Assembly (NCBI GenBank): GCA_037382465.1
Contig: JARRPX010000019.1
Coordinates: 1-44,004 of the forward strand
Length of the DNA stretch: 44,004 nt
From: Anaerolineales bacterium
GTDB lineage: Bacteria; Chloroflexota; Anaerolineae; Anaerolineales; E44-bin32
Reading direction: 5' to 3'
Shown: piece by piece, positions 29,513-38,427 of the stretch
Layout of the letters: every line of letters begins with the position of its first letter
How positions within the stretch are numbered: the first letter of the stretch is position 1
Position numbers and translations under genes: made by a program
Notes under the pieces: generated by a model
The model's database searches: none
Told to the model about the DNA's origin: nothing
What the model saw: only the letters and a program-made list of their open reading frames with translations

Positions 29513-30360
29513 CGATACCGCTCACTAAAGACGTAAGCAGCGAGGCGCTGTATCTGCCGACGATGATGCCGATCCGCAGCGTCCGCTCCCTTACGCCCCA
29601 GGAGAAATTGTTCCAAATTGAGACGCCGGCCGCCGAAACGCTGGGACACACGCCGGGCCAATTCGTCAAGGTTTCCGTCCTGGGAATCGGCGAGGCGCCG
29701 ATCAGCATTTCCTCCTCACCCAGCCGAAGCACATCGACGTTCGAACTCTGCATCCGCCGTGCAGGATCGGTGACCAACGCCTTGCACGGATTGGGCGCCG
29801 GCGACGAAATCGGCGTTCGCGGCCCATTCGGGCAAGGTTTTCCGGTCGATCTCTTTCGCGGGCACGACATGCTCTTCATCCCCGGCGGCCTCGGCCTCGC
29901 ACCGCTGCGTTCTCTGATCAACGAGGTTTTGGATCACCGCGATCAGTTCGAGCGCGTGATCGTGCTGTACGGCGCCCGGCGGCCTGCCGAACTTCTTTTT
30001 CGAGATGAATTGGACGAATGGCAGGCACGCGAAGACGTCGAACTGCATCTGACGGTCGATCAAGCGGAAGACGATTGGCGAGGCAACGTCGGTGTGATCA
30101 CCACCTTGATCCCCGGCATTCGGCTGCATTCCAGGAACACCATCGCCGTGACATGCGGGCCGCCCGTAATGTACCGCTTCGTGTTGATGGAATTACTGGG
30201 CAAAGGCCTGTCGGAATGGAACATCTGGCTCAGCCTCGAACGCCGCATGAAATGCGGCGTCGGCAAATGCGGCCACTGTCAGCTCGATCACCTGTACACC
30301 TGCCAGGACGGTCCTGCCTTCCCTTATGCAAAAATCAAATACCTCAAGGAGGCTTTCTGA
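29509..30360 (+). CDS. hydG: Group 3b hydrogenase gamma subunit, FAD/NAD(P)-binding reductase
   Basis: 283 residues, ferredoxin-NADP-reductase fold. The FAD part has GQFVKVSVLGIGEAPISISS. The nucleotide part begins near MLFIPGGLGLAPLRSLI. A C-terminal [2Fe-2S] site is formed by four cysteines (MKCGVGKCGHCQL ... YTCQDGP). It exchanges electrons with NAD(P)H; whether NADH or NADPH is preferred cannot be judged here. It overlaps both neighbours by ATGA, so the four subunits are translationally coupled. Confidence 0.95.
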   Translation: MTIPLTKDVSSEALYLPTMMPIRSVRSLTPQEKLFQIETPAAETLGHTPGQFVKVSVLGIGEAPISISSSPSRSTSTFELCIRRAGSVTNALHGLGAGDEIGVRGPFGQGFPVDLFRGHDMLFIPGGLGLAPLRSLINEVLDHRDQFERVIVLYGARRPAELLFRDELDEWQAREDVELHLTVDQAEDDWRGNVGVITTLIPGIRLHSRNTIAVTCGPPVMYRFVLMELLGKGLSEWNIWLSLERRMKCGVGKCGHCQLDHLYTCQDGPAFPYAKIKYLKEAF

Positions 30361-31130
30361 TGATGAAATCCGCTCCGACAGTCGCCTTCTTCGATTTCGC
30401 CGGATGCGAAGGTTGTCAGCTTACGGTTCTCGACGCACTGCAAACCCACCCCGACCTGCTTTCGGCTATTGAGATCGTTGAATTTCGAGAGGCGATGAGC
30501 GAAAAGGCCGATTCCTATGACGTGGCCTTCGTCGAAGGCTCGTGCACTCGCGAGAGTGACGAAACGAGGTTGAGGCGAATCCGTGACCAGGCGACCATCG
30601 TCGTCGCCTTGGGCGCCTGTGCACACACAGGCGGCGTGAACGCCATGCGCAACGATCATGAAATTGACAATTTGAAACGAGTCGTCTACGCCGACGCGTT
30701 CGATCATTTCGAAGCGCATCAAACACGTCCGATATCGGAAGTCATCCGCATCGATGCCTTCCTACCCGGTTGTCCGATCGATCGTGAGGAATTCATCCGA
30801 GCGGTAAAGGCGCTTTGCCTTGGACGCATGCCTGTGATTCCTGAGGTCCCCGTCTGCATGGAATGCAAACTCAGTGAAAACGCATGCCTGCTTCAGCAGG
30901 GAAAACCCTGCCTCGGTCCCATAACGCGTGCTGGCTGCGGAGCCCTCTGCCCCAGTCTTGGCGTCGGCTGCGAAGGGTGCCGCGGAATGATTCCCAATCC
31001 CAACCTCGAAGCTTTGGAAACGATATTCTCCCAGAAACGATGCAGCCCACGTGAGCTGCGTTCTATGCTGAGCCTGTTCCTGACGCATCCACTTCAATCC
31101 GAAGAGGTCACGGCCTATGAAAGCAGTTAA
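30360..31130 (+). CDS. hydD: Group 3b hydrogenase small (delta) subunit
   Basis: 256 residues. The frame is open from 30018, but the start is the ATG at 30360 (overlapping the gamma stop) or the next codon at 30363. The proximal cluster ligands are in FAGCEGCQLTVLDAL, LGACAHTGG and LPGCPIDRE. The C-terminal part has further cysteines (VCMECKLSENACLL, RAGCGALCPSLGVGCEGC) for medial and distal clusters. There is no twin-arginine signal, so the enzyme is cytoplasmic. It overlaps the large subunit gene by 14 bases. Confidence 0.95.
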   Translation: MMKSAPTVAFFDFAGCEGCQLTVLDALQTHPDLLSAIEIVEFREAMSEKADSYDVAFVEGSCTRESDETRLRRIRDQATIVVALGACAHTGGVNAMRNDHEIDNLKRVVYADAFDHFEAHQTRPISEVIRIDAFLPGCPIDREEFIRAVKALCLGRMPVIPEVPVCMECKLSENACLLQQGKPCLGPITRAGCGALCPSLGVGCEGCRGMIPNPNLEALETIFSQKRCSPRELRSMLSLFLTHPLQSEEVTAYESS

Positions 31131-32418
31131 AACGAAAGCCATCCAGATCGACATTCAGCATCTGACTCGTGCCGAAGGACACGGGAACATCGTCGTCGAC
31201 TTCGACAACGGGGAACTCAACAAATGCGCACTCGAAATCGTCGAAGCGCCGCGCTTCTTCGAGGCGCTGATGCGCGGAAAGCCCTATCGGCAGGCCTCGC
31301 ACATCGCCTCCCGCATCTGCGGGATCTGCGCGGTGACGCACGCAACTGCCTCGCTACGCGCCAGCGAAAAGGCACTGGGGATCGTGCCCAGCCCGCAAAC
31401 CACGCGGCTGCGGAAACTCAACATTCTCGGTGAAATGCTAGACAGTCACATCCTGCACGTCTACATGCTCGTGGCTCCCGATTTGTTGGAAGTAGGGAGC
31501 GTCATCCCGCTGGCCAGCTCTGCACCCGAGCTCGTGCTGCGTGCGTTGAAAATGAAAAAAGTTGCCGGAGACCTATGCCAGCTCATCGGTGGACGCCACA
31601 CCCATCCCATTTCGATGGTTACGGGCGGCTTCACGCATTATCCGTCAAGAGAAAGCCTGGTCGAACTCTATGATCGCCTGGTAGACCTGCGTCATGAGAT
31701 GGATGCCACCGTCGACACGTTTCAAGACCTCCATTTCCCCGAATTCGAAAACGAGACGGAATACTTGGCCCTCCACACCGAGGGAGAATACTGCCTTATC
31801 GATGGAGAGATTATCAGCAGCGACGGTGGTTCCTGGCCGGTCGAGGAATACCTTGAGGTGACAAACGAAACCGTCGTTCACCACTCCACTGCAAAACACT
31901 CACGCAACCAACGCCGCTCCTACCTGGTCGGCGCGCTGGCAAGGTTCAACATCAATTTCGCCGACCTCCATCCGAAAGCCCGCTCTGCGGCTTCTGCGCT
32001 GGATTTGAAGCCGAAATGCGTCAATCCTTATCTCAACACCGTCGCGCAGATCGTAGAGATGGTCCATTGCGTGGAAGAAGCGATCGCCATTCTTACCCGG
32101 ATCACGAGAGAAGGCCTGTCAGTCGAACTGCCCGTCGTACAGAAACGTCCTTCGGGCGAGGGTGTCGGCGCCTGCGAAGCCCCGCGCGGTACGCTCTACC
32201 ACCACTACGCCATCCAGGACGAAACGATATCGTTTGCGAATTGCATCACGCCCACCGCACAGAATCTGGCCAACATCGAAGCGGACATGCGCGCCCTCGT
32301 ACCGCAGTTCTGCGGACAAGGTAAAGAAACACTCAGCAGGCATTTGGAGATGCTGGTCAGAGCCTACGATCCGTGCATCTCTTGCTCGACACACGCTCTG
32401 GAGGTCCGTTTTATATAG
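31117..32418 (+). CDS. hydA: Group 3b [NiFe] hydrogenase large (alpha) subunit
   Basis: 433 residues. Catalyses reversible H2 oxidation with NAD(P); archaeal relatives can also reduce sulfur. Nickel-binding cysteines are C68 and C71 (SRICGICAVTH) and C420 and C423 (DPCISCSTHAL). Only a short ALEVRFI tail follows H426, the usual length removed by the protease. The N-terminal motif HLTRAEGHGNIVV and the APRGTLYHHY stretch are standard. The next gene encodes its probable maturation protease. Confidence 0.96.
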   Translation: MKAVKTKAIQIDIQHLTRAEGHGNIVVDFDNGELNKCALEIVEAPRFFEALMRGKPYRQASHIASRICGICAVTHATASLRASEKALGIVPSPQTTRLRKLNILGEMLDSHILHVYMLVAPDLLEVGSVIPLASSAPELVLRALKMKKVAGDLCQLIGGRHTHPISMVTGGFTHYPSRESLVELYDRLVDLRHEMDATVDTFQDLHFPEFENETEYLALHTEGEYCLIDGEIISSDGGSWPVEEYLEVTNETVVHHSTAKHSRNQRRSYLVGALARFNINFADLHPKARSAASALDLKPKCVNPYLNTVAQIVEMVHCVEEAIAILTRITREGLSVELPVVQKRPSGEGVGACEAPRGTLYHHYAIQDETISFANCITPTAQNLANIEADMRALVPQFCGQGKETLSRHLEMLVRAYDPCISCSTHALEVRFI

Positions 32419-32431
32419 AGGAGCCTATCCC

Positions 32432-33001
32432 GTGGGAGACACAGGATTCGATTCCATGCGACTACTTCAGTATGAAAGTTATCCCATCCAGCAAGCATTT
32501 AACACCCCTGGAAACCTTGTGCTTTCGCTGGGCAATCCGATGCGTGGCGACGACGGGATAGGCTCCCGAATCATCGAGTGCTTGAAAGACCATCCGCAAT
32601 TACCCGAGCACGTGACATTAATGGACGCCTCGATATTACGACCGGAGTACCTGCTCAGCTTGAATTCTTACGGACGAATCTTGATCGTAGATGCGGCAGA
32701 AATCGGCCGGCGTGTAGGAGACTGGATGAAGGTCGAAATCAAGACCGACGAGGCAAATCCACATCTTCTCAACAAGATGACTTCCTGCCACGACCTGTAT
32801 TTGACGGACATGATCCGCATGGGTCTTATCCTCGGTCTCTGGCCTGCGTTCGTTGAACTGTATGCTGTTCAACCCGCTCAATACGATTGGGGCGCTGGTT
32901 TAAGCCGGCAAGTTCGAGAGGCCGTCCCACTCCTGTGCAGCGAGATCATTCGCCAGCTCAATTCGCCGTTGTGCAAAGCCGCTCCGGACAAGATCATATG
33001 A
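32432..33001 (+). CDS. Second [NiFe] hydrogenase maturation protease
   Basis: 189 residues if started at the GTG at 32432, which has AGGAG eight bases upstream; the ATG at 32456 is the alternative. Family motifs are LSLGNPMRGDDGIGSRI, LIVDAAEIGRRVGDWM and TSCHDLYLTDMI. It follows the group 3b alpha gene by 13 bases. With the protease at 27860, each of the two hydrogenases has its own, as expected from the strict specificity of these enzymes. No protease is seen for the group 3c enzyme in this window. Confidence 0.93.
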   Translation: MGDTGFDSMRLLQYESYPIQQAFNTPGNLVLSLGNPMRGDDGIGSRIIECLKDHPQLPEHVTLMDASILRPEYLLSLNSYGRILIVDAAEIGRRVGDWMKVEIKTDEANPHLLNKMTSCHDLYLTDMIRMGLILGLWPAFVELYAVQPAQYDWGAGLSRQVREAVPLLCSEIIRQLNSPLCKAAPDKII

Positions 33002-33013
33002 TCCAGAGCCTCT

Positions 33014-33068
33014 GTTACCGGAATGATACCGAATCGAGACTGCAGTTGTTACTACCCGGGCTTAGATT
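33014..33068 (+). promoter_or_regulatory. Third GTTAC-type box, ahead of the pentapeptide-repeat gene
   Basis: GTTAC at 33014, GATAC at 33025, GAGAC at 33036 and GTTAC at 33048 give steps of 11, 11 and 12 bases. A -10-like TAGATT at 33063 starts ten bases after the last copy, the same distance as in the box at 19601. The middle copies are degenerate. The remaining gap to 33151 shows only the AAGGAGG ribosome site. Confidence 0.4.
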
Positions 33069-33151
33069 GAAAAAGAACCACGATACCGAACGGAAATCGA
33101 TTCACCACGCTACACCCGGATCGGTCCAAACGGAGTAACAAGGAGGCAGTC

Positions 33152-33748
33152 ATGAGCACGGTGATGCAGTTGATTCGGAAATTACGAAACCCGGAGAATA
33201 AAATCGTTTTGCAAGCTGTTGCGGAATTGCGGGCCAGGGGCTGGCTCGAAGACGGTTCCCTGAAAGGAATCCCACTCTGCTACGCCCATCTGCAGAATGC
33301 GGATCTGTTCAAGGCAAACCTGACCAAAGTCGATTTGCATCAAGCGAATCTGGAATCCGCCGACTTGAGTCTGGCAAATCTGCAAGACGCCAAATTGGCC
33401 AGGGCCAAGATGTGTAACGCCAATTTCGATGAAGCCTTCCTCCAGGGCGCCGATTTCTTCAAGGCCAATCTACACGGAGCCCACAACTTGAATGAACGGC
33501 AGCTCACTCAGGTAAAACGCCTTTGGGGTGCTATTATGCCGGATGGTGCGTCTTACGATGGACGCTACAACTTGTCCGGCGATTTGGAATTCGCCAGGTG
33601 GGGCAAAATCGATATCGCCGATCCGGAGGCAATGGCGGATTTCCTCGGCGTACCGTTGGAAGTCTACTTACGCGGCCAGGAACGAACCCGGCTCGTCGTC
33701 GAGGAGACTTCAGAACTGTTCATAGATCTCAGCGAAGAGATGCTGTAA
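33152..33748 (+). CDS. Pentapeptide-repeat protein
   Basis: 198 residues with a strong ribosome site (AAGGAGG). Residues about 45-110 are tandem A(D/N)LXX repeats (LQNADLFKANLTKVDLHQA continuing to GADFFKANLHGA), which fold as a right-handed beta-helix. Flanks are a short helical N-terminus (VMQLIRKLRNPENK) and a C-terminal part with the common LWGAIMPDGASYDGRYNL stretch. It has no signal peptide. It is the first gene before a receiver and a sensor kinase, so it may be part of that signalling unit. Molecular role unknown. Confidence 0.9.
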   Translation: MSTVMQLIRKLRNPENKIVLQAVAELRARGWLEDGSLKGIPLCYAHLQNADLFKANLTKVDLHQANLESADLSLANLQDAKLARAKMCNANFDEAFLQGADFFKANLHGAHNLNERQLTQVKRLWGAIMPDGASYDGRYNLSGDLEFARWGKIDIADPEAMADFLGVPLEVYLRGQERTRLVVEETSELFIDLSEEML

Positions 33749-33771
33749 TCCTTCAGAAAGGAATTGCGACC

Positions 33772-34188
33772 ATGTCCAAGATTCTGATTATCGATGACGA
33801 TCCCGATATTGTAACCGCCGTTCACATGGTTCTCGAAAATGCGGGCTACCAGGTGCTCGACGCCGCAAACGGAAAAGAAGGCGTCAAGGTCATCAAGGAG
33901 GACCGGCCCAATCTGATCATTCTCGACGTGATGATGGACACGGCCACCGAGGGTTTTCAGTTTGCGCTCAAACTCCGCAATCCTGATCCGGCGTCGGATT
34001 ATGCGGAATTCAAAGACATCCCCATTCTCATGTTGACGGCTATCCACAGCACGACCCCCTTGAAGTTCGAGCCCGACATCGAATATCTGCCCGTCGAGCT
34101 CTTCGTCGATAAACCGATCGATCCGGATGACCTTCTCGGAAAGGTGGAATGGCTGCTGGAGGCGCAGCAGGTATCAACAGCAGAGTAG
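33772..34188 (+). CDS. Stand-alone response regulator receiver
   Basis: 138 residues from the ATG at 33772, with GAAAGGA upstream; the frame is open from 33523 inside the preceding gene. Acidic pocket IIDDDPD, phospho-acceptor D52 (LIILDVMMD), a threonine in LMLTAIH and a lysine in LFVDKPIDP are all present. There is no output domain, so it acts as a phospho-relay or by binding a partner. It lies between the pentapeptide protein and a Cache-domain kinase, which is the natural phospho-donor. Confidence 0.93.
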   Translation: MSKILIIDDDPDIVTAVHMVLENAGYQVLDAANGKEGVKVIKEDRPNLIILDVMMDTATEGFQFALKLRNPDPASDYAEFKDIPILMLTAIHSTTPLKFEPDIEYLPVELFVDKPIDPDDLLGKVEWLLEAQQVSTAE

Positions 34189-34243
34189 GAACGGATCTTC
34201 CTGGATGTACCGATTCACGAGGGTCGAGAGTGGCGAATCATCC

Positions 34244-34299
34244 AGAGGGAACGCAGACAGCGAAGGGCTACATTGAGATTGCCGTCGACCGTTCCCTCT
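34244..34299 (+). other. Inverted repeat in the gap before the Cache-domain kinase
   Basis: AGAGGGAACG at 34244 and its exact complement CGTTCCCTCT at 34290 flank 36 bases and are followed by CTTCATTTTCC. This could be a weak terminator or attenuator between the receiver gene and the kinase. The long loop and imperfect T-run keep confidence low. The rest of the 217-base gap shows nothing recognisable. Confidence 0.3.
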
Positions 34300-34405
34300 C
34301 TTCATTTTCCGAATCGGCATCCGAGCCATTGAAGCGGACGAGGGATCGAGATTGCGATGTCTGTGCTAGCTTTCATGCTTTTCCAGAGACGGCGGGGTGA
34401 CTGAG

Positions 34406-36355
34406 ATGAGTCATTTTCTTCTGCGTTTGCTGGCAGGCAGAATGCAGGTCGTTTTGATCGGATCTATCGTGCTCATGGTCGCATTGACCTTGGGACTCAA
34501 TGCACTGGCGATCTCTACGGTGATCGATGATTATCTGAAATCCGCCGAAGCCGAACGCATCGATCGCGACATGGATTTGGCGAGCCAATTCTATCGCCTC
34601 AAGGCGGAGGACATCACGGACGTCGGCCAACGCATGTCGAAAGACCCTCGAGTGGTACAGGCTCTTCCCGATGCTCTGGAGGGCTTAGCAGAAGCGCTGG
34701 CGATACTGGATGAAGAAATGAGCAGGAAGATCACCGTTCCCAATCTCAGCGGCACACACTTTATTGGACTACTGGACGATCGGGGCAGCATCGTCCTGGG
34801 ACGGGTACTTTGGTCCAACGATCAACTCTCGGATCGGATCACAGGCGGAAATTGGGGGGAACTTCCCATCGTTGAACACGTGATGACCCAAAACACGGCA
34901 ATTACCGCTACCGAGATCATCCCGGAAGAATTCCTCTCTCAAGTGGGGCTTGCAGGGCAGGCTTTCATCCCGTTGAAAGAAACCCCAAAAGCCGCTTCGA
35001 CGCCGTATGACCTGCGGGAGGGAACGGCCGGTCTGGCACTCACGAGCGTTATTCCCATCGATCTCGAGGGCACAGCGAAGCGCGTAGCCGTGATCGTTGT
35101 CTATCTGTTCAACAATGATTTTACGCTCGTGGATCAAATCCGGGAGACTGCCGGCGTCGACACCGCCACCGTTTTTTACGGCGACCTGCGCGTATCGACG
35201 AACGTGCCCGACGAAAGCGGGGAGCGAGCCGTCGGAACACGTGTGTCCCAGGAAGTCTTTGACGTCGTACTCGCCGAGGGCCGGCGATACGAAGGGGAAG
35301 CCTTCGTCGTCAACGAATGGTACATTACGCGTTATGAACCTCTGATCGACCACCTCGATCAAGTAGTGGGTATCCTATACGTTGGCGCCAGGAAATTGTC
35401 CTTCGATAGCCTGATAGACGCCTTCAACCAACGCGTGATCGTGATTGCCTTCATCTGCATCCTGTGCGCGGCGGTCTTCACCATGCCGATCTCGCGTTTC
35501 ATCACCCGTCCGATTGCGGAACTCGTCGATGCAAACAAGCGTTTGTCCCGCGGGGACATGAGCGTGCGCGTGCAAACCCACGGCAGAGGTGAATTGAGCC
35601 TTCTGGGAGATTCCTTCAACGACATGGTGGAAAAGCTGGACGAGACGCAGAAGAAATTATTCCACCAGGAGAAACTCGCTTCCGTGGGCCAACTCGCCGC
35701 CGGCGTGGCGCATGAGATCAACAACCCACTCGGTACGATCCTTCTCCTGACAGACGTGATGTACAAGGAAACACCGGAAGATGACCCACATCACGAAGAC
35801 CTTGCGGTGGTCATCGAGGAAGCGACTCGTTGTAAAACAATCGTTGCGGATCTGCTCAATTTCTCGCGCCAACAAGATATTCTCACAACGAATACTGACA
35901 TCCACGCCCTGCTGGAGAGAGTCGTATCGGACGCACGCCGGAAACCGGGTCTCGATCAAATAGAGATCGTGACGCACCTCGATGGGGACGTTCCCAAAAT
36001 TCAGGCCGATCAGGATCAAATGCAGCAAGTCTTTACCAACCTGTTGAACAACGCGGCCGAAGCAATCGAAGGCAGGGGCAGAATCACGATATCGACGCAA
36101 GTGGAAAATGGCCAATGGCTGATCATCAAACTGGCCGATACGGGTTGCGGCATTCCGGAAGCGGACATGGGCAAGCTCTTCACGCCATTTTTCACCAAGA
36201 AAGCTTCCGGCAAAGGCACCGGGCTGGGTTTATCGATCGTATATGGCATCGTCAAAATGCATCGCGGCCAAATCCAGGTTCAAAGTAAAATGGGTGAAGG
36301 GACCAGCGTTTTCGTATCGCTTCCTATCCAGCACGCGCCCGATAGCGGAAGATAA
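34406..36355 (+). CDS. Membrane sensor histidine kinase (double Cache-HAMP-HisKA-HATPase)
   Basis: 649 residues from the ATG at 34406; a GTG at 34397 would add three. Transmembrane helix 1 is about 13-36 and helix 2 about 343-362. The large outer domain between them resembles double-Cache sensors (YITRYEPLIDHLDQVVGILYVG near its end). HAMP follows (RFITRPIAELVDANKRLSRG), then a coiled linker and H436 in GVAHEINNPLGTI, the NtrB-like form. N box LLNNAAEAIEG, G1 ADTGCGIPE and G2 GTGLGLSIVYGI are complete. It probably phosphorylates the neighbouring receivers. Confidence 0.94.
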   Translation: MSHFLLRLLAGRMQVVLIGSIVLMVALTLGLNALAISTVIDDYLKSAEAERIDRDMDLASQFYRLKAEDITDVGQRMSKDPRVVQALPDALEGLAEALAILDEEMSRKITVPNLSGTHFIGLLDDRGSIVLGRVLWSNDQLSDRITGGNWGELPIVEHVMTQNTAITATEIIPEEFLSQVGLAGQAFIPLKETPKAASTPYDLREGTAGLALTSVIPIDLEGTAKRVAVIVVYLFNNDFTLVDQIRETAGVDTATVFYGDLRVSTNVPDESGERAVGTRVSQEVFDVVLAEGRRYEGEAFVVNEWYITRYEPLIDHLDQVVGILYVGARKLSFDSLIDAFNQRVIVIAFICILCAAVFTMPISRFITRPIAELVDANKRLSRGDMSVRVQTHGRGELSLLGDSFNDMVEKLDETQKKLFHQEKLASVGQLAAGVAHEINNPLGTILLLTDVMYKETPEDDPHHEDLAVVIEEATRCKTIVADLLNFSRQQDILTTNTDIHALLERVVSDARRKPGLDQIEIVTHLDGDVPKIQADQDQMQQVFTNLLNNAAEAIEGRGRITISTQVENGQWLIIKLADTGCGIPEADMGKLFTPFFTKKASGKGTGLGLSIVYGIVKMHRGQIQVQSKMGEGTSVFVSLPIQHAPDSGR

Positions 36356-36398
36356 GTGGAACCGTCCATACAGCACAAATTGAGGTGACGATCTTTGT

Positions 36399-37565
36399 AT
36401 GACAGGTAAAGGAAGGATCCTCGTTCTCGACGATGAAGCGGGCATCCGCAGAGCCTGTCGCCGGGCTCTCGAGCCCCAGGGTTATCGTATCGAAACGGTA
36501 GGCACGATCGAAGAATTTTCTCGCAGGCTCGATGAAGAATCTTTCGATCTTGTCCTGCTTGACCTCATGCTGCCGGATGGCCGTGGAATCGATTTGCTTC
36601 CGCTGCTGAAGGAAAGGGACGAAGATATCGTCTGCGTCATTATTACAGGCTATGCAACCGTAGAATTGGCGGTAGACGCCATCAAACAGGGCGCTTACGA
36701 CTTCATTTCAAAGCCGTTTACTACCGATCAACTTCTCATGACCGTCGAACAGGGATTGGAGAAGCGGCATCTCTCCCTCGAGGCGAAGCGATTACAGAAC
36801 ATCGAGAAGAAAGCCGAAGGATTACTGCGTGCCAAACAAGACATGGAACGACTCGACGAGATGAAATCGACCTTCATGTTGACGGTGGCACACGAACTGC
36901 GCGCTCCCGTAAGCAGCGCACTTAGTCTGCTGCGTACCCTGCTTCATGGTTTGTCCGGCGATATGAACGAGAATCAGTCTGAAATCATGGATCGGATTGA
37001 GATACGCCTGGAGATGCTGCTTGATTTGATCAACGATCTGATCGAACTCTCAGCAAGTAAAACGCCGGCGCTGATGGAAGCGCAGGAGTCGATCGCCGTT
37101 CAGCCTGTACTGGAAAAGATAATCAATCATTTTTCAACAGAAGCCGAAAGTAAATCGATCTCGTTGAGTCTGCAAGCGCCCACGGATACGGCTTACGTAG
37201 AGGCCACAAAAAACGGACTTGAAAAAATCTTTGCCAACCTGATTCACAATGCCATTAAATACACACCCGCCTATGGGCGCGTCGAAATCGCGCTCGAAGA
37301 TACGGGCGGCAGAGTAAAAATTACCGTGGCAGACAGCGGCATCGGTATCCCGGAAGACGACATTCCGCGCTTATGGAACGAGTTCTTCCGCGCTCATAAT
37401 GCCCGTGCTTCGGGAATTTCAGGCACCGGCCTGGGGTTGAGCATCGTCAAACAGTACGTCGAGGAGTTCGCTGGTATCGTAGGGGTTGAAAGCGTCGAGA
37501 ACGAAGGCTCGACGTTCACCGTCGAACTCCCAAAATCGGAATCACCTCCCAATGACCATCTTTAA
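36399..37565 (+). CDS. Receiver-histidine kinase fusion
   Basis: 388 residues, cytoplasmic. The order is unusual: receiver first (about 5-120; acids VLDDEAG, D55 in LVLLDLMLPD, K105 in FISKPFT), then a coiled-coil linker, then HisKA with H165 in TVAHELRAPVSSA and the HATPase (LIHNAIKYTP, ADSGIGIPED, GTGLGLSIVKQY). Such proteins take a phosphate from an upstream kinase and adjust their own output. It follows the Cache kinase by 43 bases and ends the signalling run before the Hdr operon. Confidence 0.94.
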   Translation: MTGKGRILVLDDEAGIRRACRRALEPQGYRIETVGTIEEFSRRLDEESFDLVLLDLMLPDGRGIDLLPLLKERDEDIVCVIITGYATVELAVDAIKQGAYDFISKPFTTDQLLMTVEQGLEKRHLSLEAKRLQNIEKKAEGLLRAKQDMERLDEMKSTFMLTVAHELRAPVSSALSLLRTLLHGLSGDMNENQSEIMDRIEIRLEMLLDLINDLIELSASKTPALMEAQESIAVQPVLEKIINHFSTEAESKSISLSLQAPTDTAYVEATKNGLEKIFANLIHNAIKYTPAYGRVEIALEDTGGRVKITVADSGIGIPEDDIPRLWNEFFRAHNARASGISGTGLGLSIVKQYVEEFAGIVGVESVENEGSTFTVELPKSESPPNDHL

Positions 37566-37866
37566 TACGCAGCAAACCAAAAAACGCAGCTCCTAGCATT
37601 CGAAACCACCCATTTTCACGCCTGAAAAGCACATAGATAATTTCTATAATTAGTCATTGAATTTTTCTCTGACATTCGTCGGTTGAACGTATGCCCTCTA
37701 TCACTTCGATCTACGTGAGAAATTTCACATACTTATTTATGAAATTCACAATGTTTCCGGGGTGTTATGCAAGTCGAGCAGATGGTAAATCTAGCTCTGA
37801 TCCATTTTGCCTGTCTGCTTTCCCATTGCATGACGGGCTATATCCATTTCAGTAAAGAGGTGCCTT
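37566..37866 (+). other. Control region of the hdr-mvh operon
   Basis: About 300 AT-rich bases without an ORF of note. Visible elements are a TATAAT at 37645-37650 without a clear -35 partner, a CRP/FNR-like palindrome (listed separately), a related TGAAATTCACA 20 bases further on, and the AAAGAGGTG ribosome site of hdrC. No riboswitch or tRNA fold was recognised. Confidence 0.45.
37714..37729. promoter_or_regulatory. CRP/FNR-family-like palindrome ahead of hdrC
   Basis: CGTGA-GAAATT-TCACA matches the TGTGA-N6-TCACA pattern of CRP/FNR-superfamily sites at nine of ten positions. It lies about 140 bases before the hdrC start. Such regulators often respond to redox state, CO or nitrogen oxides. 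No CRP/FNR gene is in this window, so the regulator is unknown. Confidence 0.45.
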
Positions 37867-38427
37867 ATGAGTGTAGGCCAAACCAAGAATGACTTTCTTG
37901 CGGAAGTTATCGCCAAGACCCCAGGTGGTGAAACCCTAAAGACCTGCTTGCAGTGCGGTACGTGTGGCGGGTCCTGTCCTTCCGGGCCGGATATGGATCA
38001 CACGCCGCGTAAGCTATTTGCCATGATTCAGGCCGGCATGAAGGAAGAGGTCCTGCAGAGTAACACACCCTGGTACTGCGTTTCGTGCTATTACTGCATG
38101 GCGCGCTGCCCGAAAGATATCCCCATAACCGACATTATGTACACGCTGAAGAACATGGCCGTCGAAGCGAAGTACTACGACAGCAGCGATGCACCGGATT
38201 TCTCGGAGAGCTTTATCGGCTACGTCGAAAAATACGGCCGCAGTTTCGAGTTGGGCCTGGCAACTCGCTATCACCTGACCCATAAGCCCCTTTCGAAATT
38301 CTCCTACGGTCCATTCGCTTTGGGAATGTTGATGAAGAATCGCGTTTCGCTGACTCCGGAACGGATTGAAAACATCGATCAGCTTCGTGCCATTCTGAAT
38401 AAAGCAAAGTCACTGGAGGTCGTCTGA
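37867..38427 (+). CDS. hdrC: CoB-CoM heterodisulfide reductase subunit C homologue
   Basis: 186 residues. Two [4Fe-4S] motifs, CLQCGTCGGSCPSG (about 36-49) and CVSCYYCMARCPKDIP (about 77-92), relay electrons between HdrA and HdrB. The ordinary HdrC length is retained. The stop overlaps the hdrB start (TGATG). It is the first gene of a six-gene unit. The bacterial electron acceptor is not a methanogen heterodisulfide and remains unknown. Confidence 0.94.
   Translation: MSVGQTKNDFLAEVIAKTPGGETLKTCLQCGTCGGSCPSGPDMDHTPRKLFAMIQAGMKEEVLQSNTPWYCVSCYYCMARCPKDIPITDIMYTLKNMAVEAKYYDSSDAPDFSESFIGYVEKYGRSFELGLATRYHLTHKPLSKFSYGPFALGMLMKNRVSLTPERIENIDQLRAILNKAKSLEVV

Noticed and set aside
34244-34299. A confident intrinsic terminator between the receiver gene and the Cache kinase
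   Set aside because: The two arms match exactly but the loop is 36 bases and the T-run is interrupted, so it is listed only as an inverted repeat.
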